Source: Verrucomicrobiota bacterium (lineage in GTDB: Bacteria; Verrucomicrobiota; Verrucomicrobiia; Verrucomicrobiales; Verrucomicrobiaceae). Taken from it: DNA of 5,516 nucleotides. Every line of letters starts with the position of its first letter. Within the stretch, counting starts at the first letter, position 1. The DNA is taken from the NCBI GenBank assembly GCA_023429545.1, contig JAEYUU010000633.1, forward strand, positions 1-5,516. The letters run 5' to 3'. The notes beneath the pieces are model-generated. The model had not been told where the DNA came from and made no database searches. It saw nothing but the letters and a program-made list of their open reading frames with translations. This document shows positions 5,455 to 5,516 of this stretch, in pieces. The translations under genes were made by a program, and so were the position numbers.

Positions 5455-5516
5455 ATGCAATTCGAAAAATACCCTGAAAATGCCCCCCATCCCCCACGCC
5501 CTGCGGCGTGTTCCGG
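5455..5516 (+). CDS. Possible start of a rightward gene, truncated by the window edge
   Basis: An ATG at 5455 opens a frame that stays open to the end of the window and begins MQFEKYPENAPHPPRPA. A weak TAGGT lies seven bases before the ATG. About 20 codons are too few to assign a family or even to be sure it is coding; the proline-rich stretch may simply reflect local C-rich sequence. A second ATG in another frame at 5480 is also open to the edge. Confidence 0.25.
   Translation, partial: MQFEKYPENAPHPPRPAACS

Overview
The window is about 60% GC with dense, GC3-rich coding. It looks like an ordinary chromosomal segment of a Gram-negative bacterium. My best guess is Verrucomicrobiota (Verrucomicrobium/Prosthecobacter-like), from protein style, gene mix and weak Shine-Dalgarno sites. 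This is an inference; there is no rRNA or other taxonomic marker here. I saw no transposase, tRNA, rRNA, CRISPR array or phage gene.

Layout. (1) 1-1482 (+) is the 3' nine-tenths of an L-lactate permease (LctP/LldP family); about 59 N-terminal residues lie left of the window. A GC hairpin with a T-rich tail (1515-1540) ends this transcript. (2) 1541-2126 (+) has no recognisable gene family but looks like a separate short transcription unit: a weak promoter candidate, a 60-codon ORF with an RBS (1770-1952), a run of hairpins including a 23-bp stem (2015-2080), and an intrinsic terminator (2105-2126). (3) 2169-3874 (-) is a two-gene operon joined by an ATGA stop/start overlap. The upstream gene encodes an exported purple-acid-phosphatase-like protein that has lost most metal ligands. 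The downstream gene encodes an exported protein with a CxxC HMA-type metal-binding domain and a probable second, cysteine-less HMA-like domain. (4) 4025-5185 (-) is a class V, PLP-dependent aminotransferase-fold enzyme without a visible cysteine-desulfurase cysteine. (5) 5186-5516 is an upstream region with a perfect 9-bp inverted repeat and possibly the first codons of a rightward gene at 5455.

How the genes might work together. The permease imports lactate or a related 2-hydroxy acid, but no lactate dehydrogenase or regulator is in view. The two genes of the minus-strand operon both carry signal peptides and are translationally coupled, so they probably act together outside the cytoplasm. 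The metal-binding domain and the catalytically eroded phosphoesterase fold suggest binding or scaffolding rather than hydrolysis. The aminotransferase has no obvious pathway partner here. The items most worth a second look are the structured small transcription unit at 1541-2126 and the eroded phosphoesterase/HMA pair. Nothing here amounts to a demonstrable new multi-gene system.
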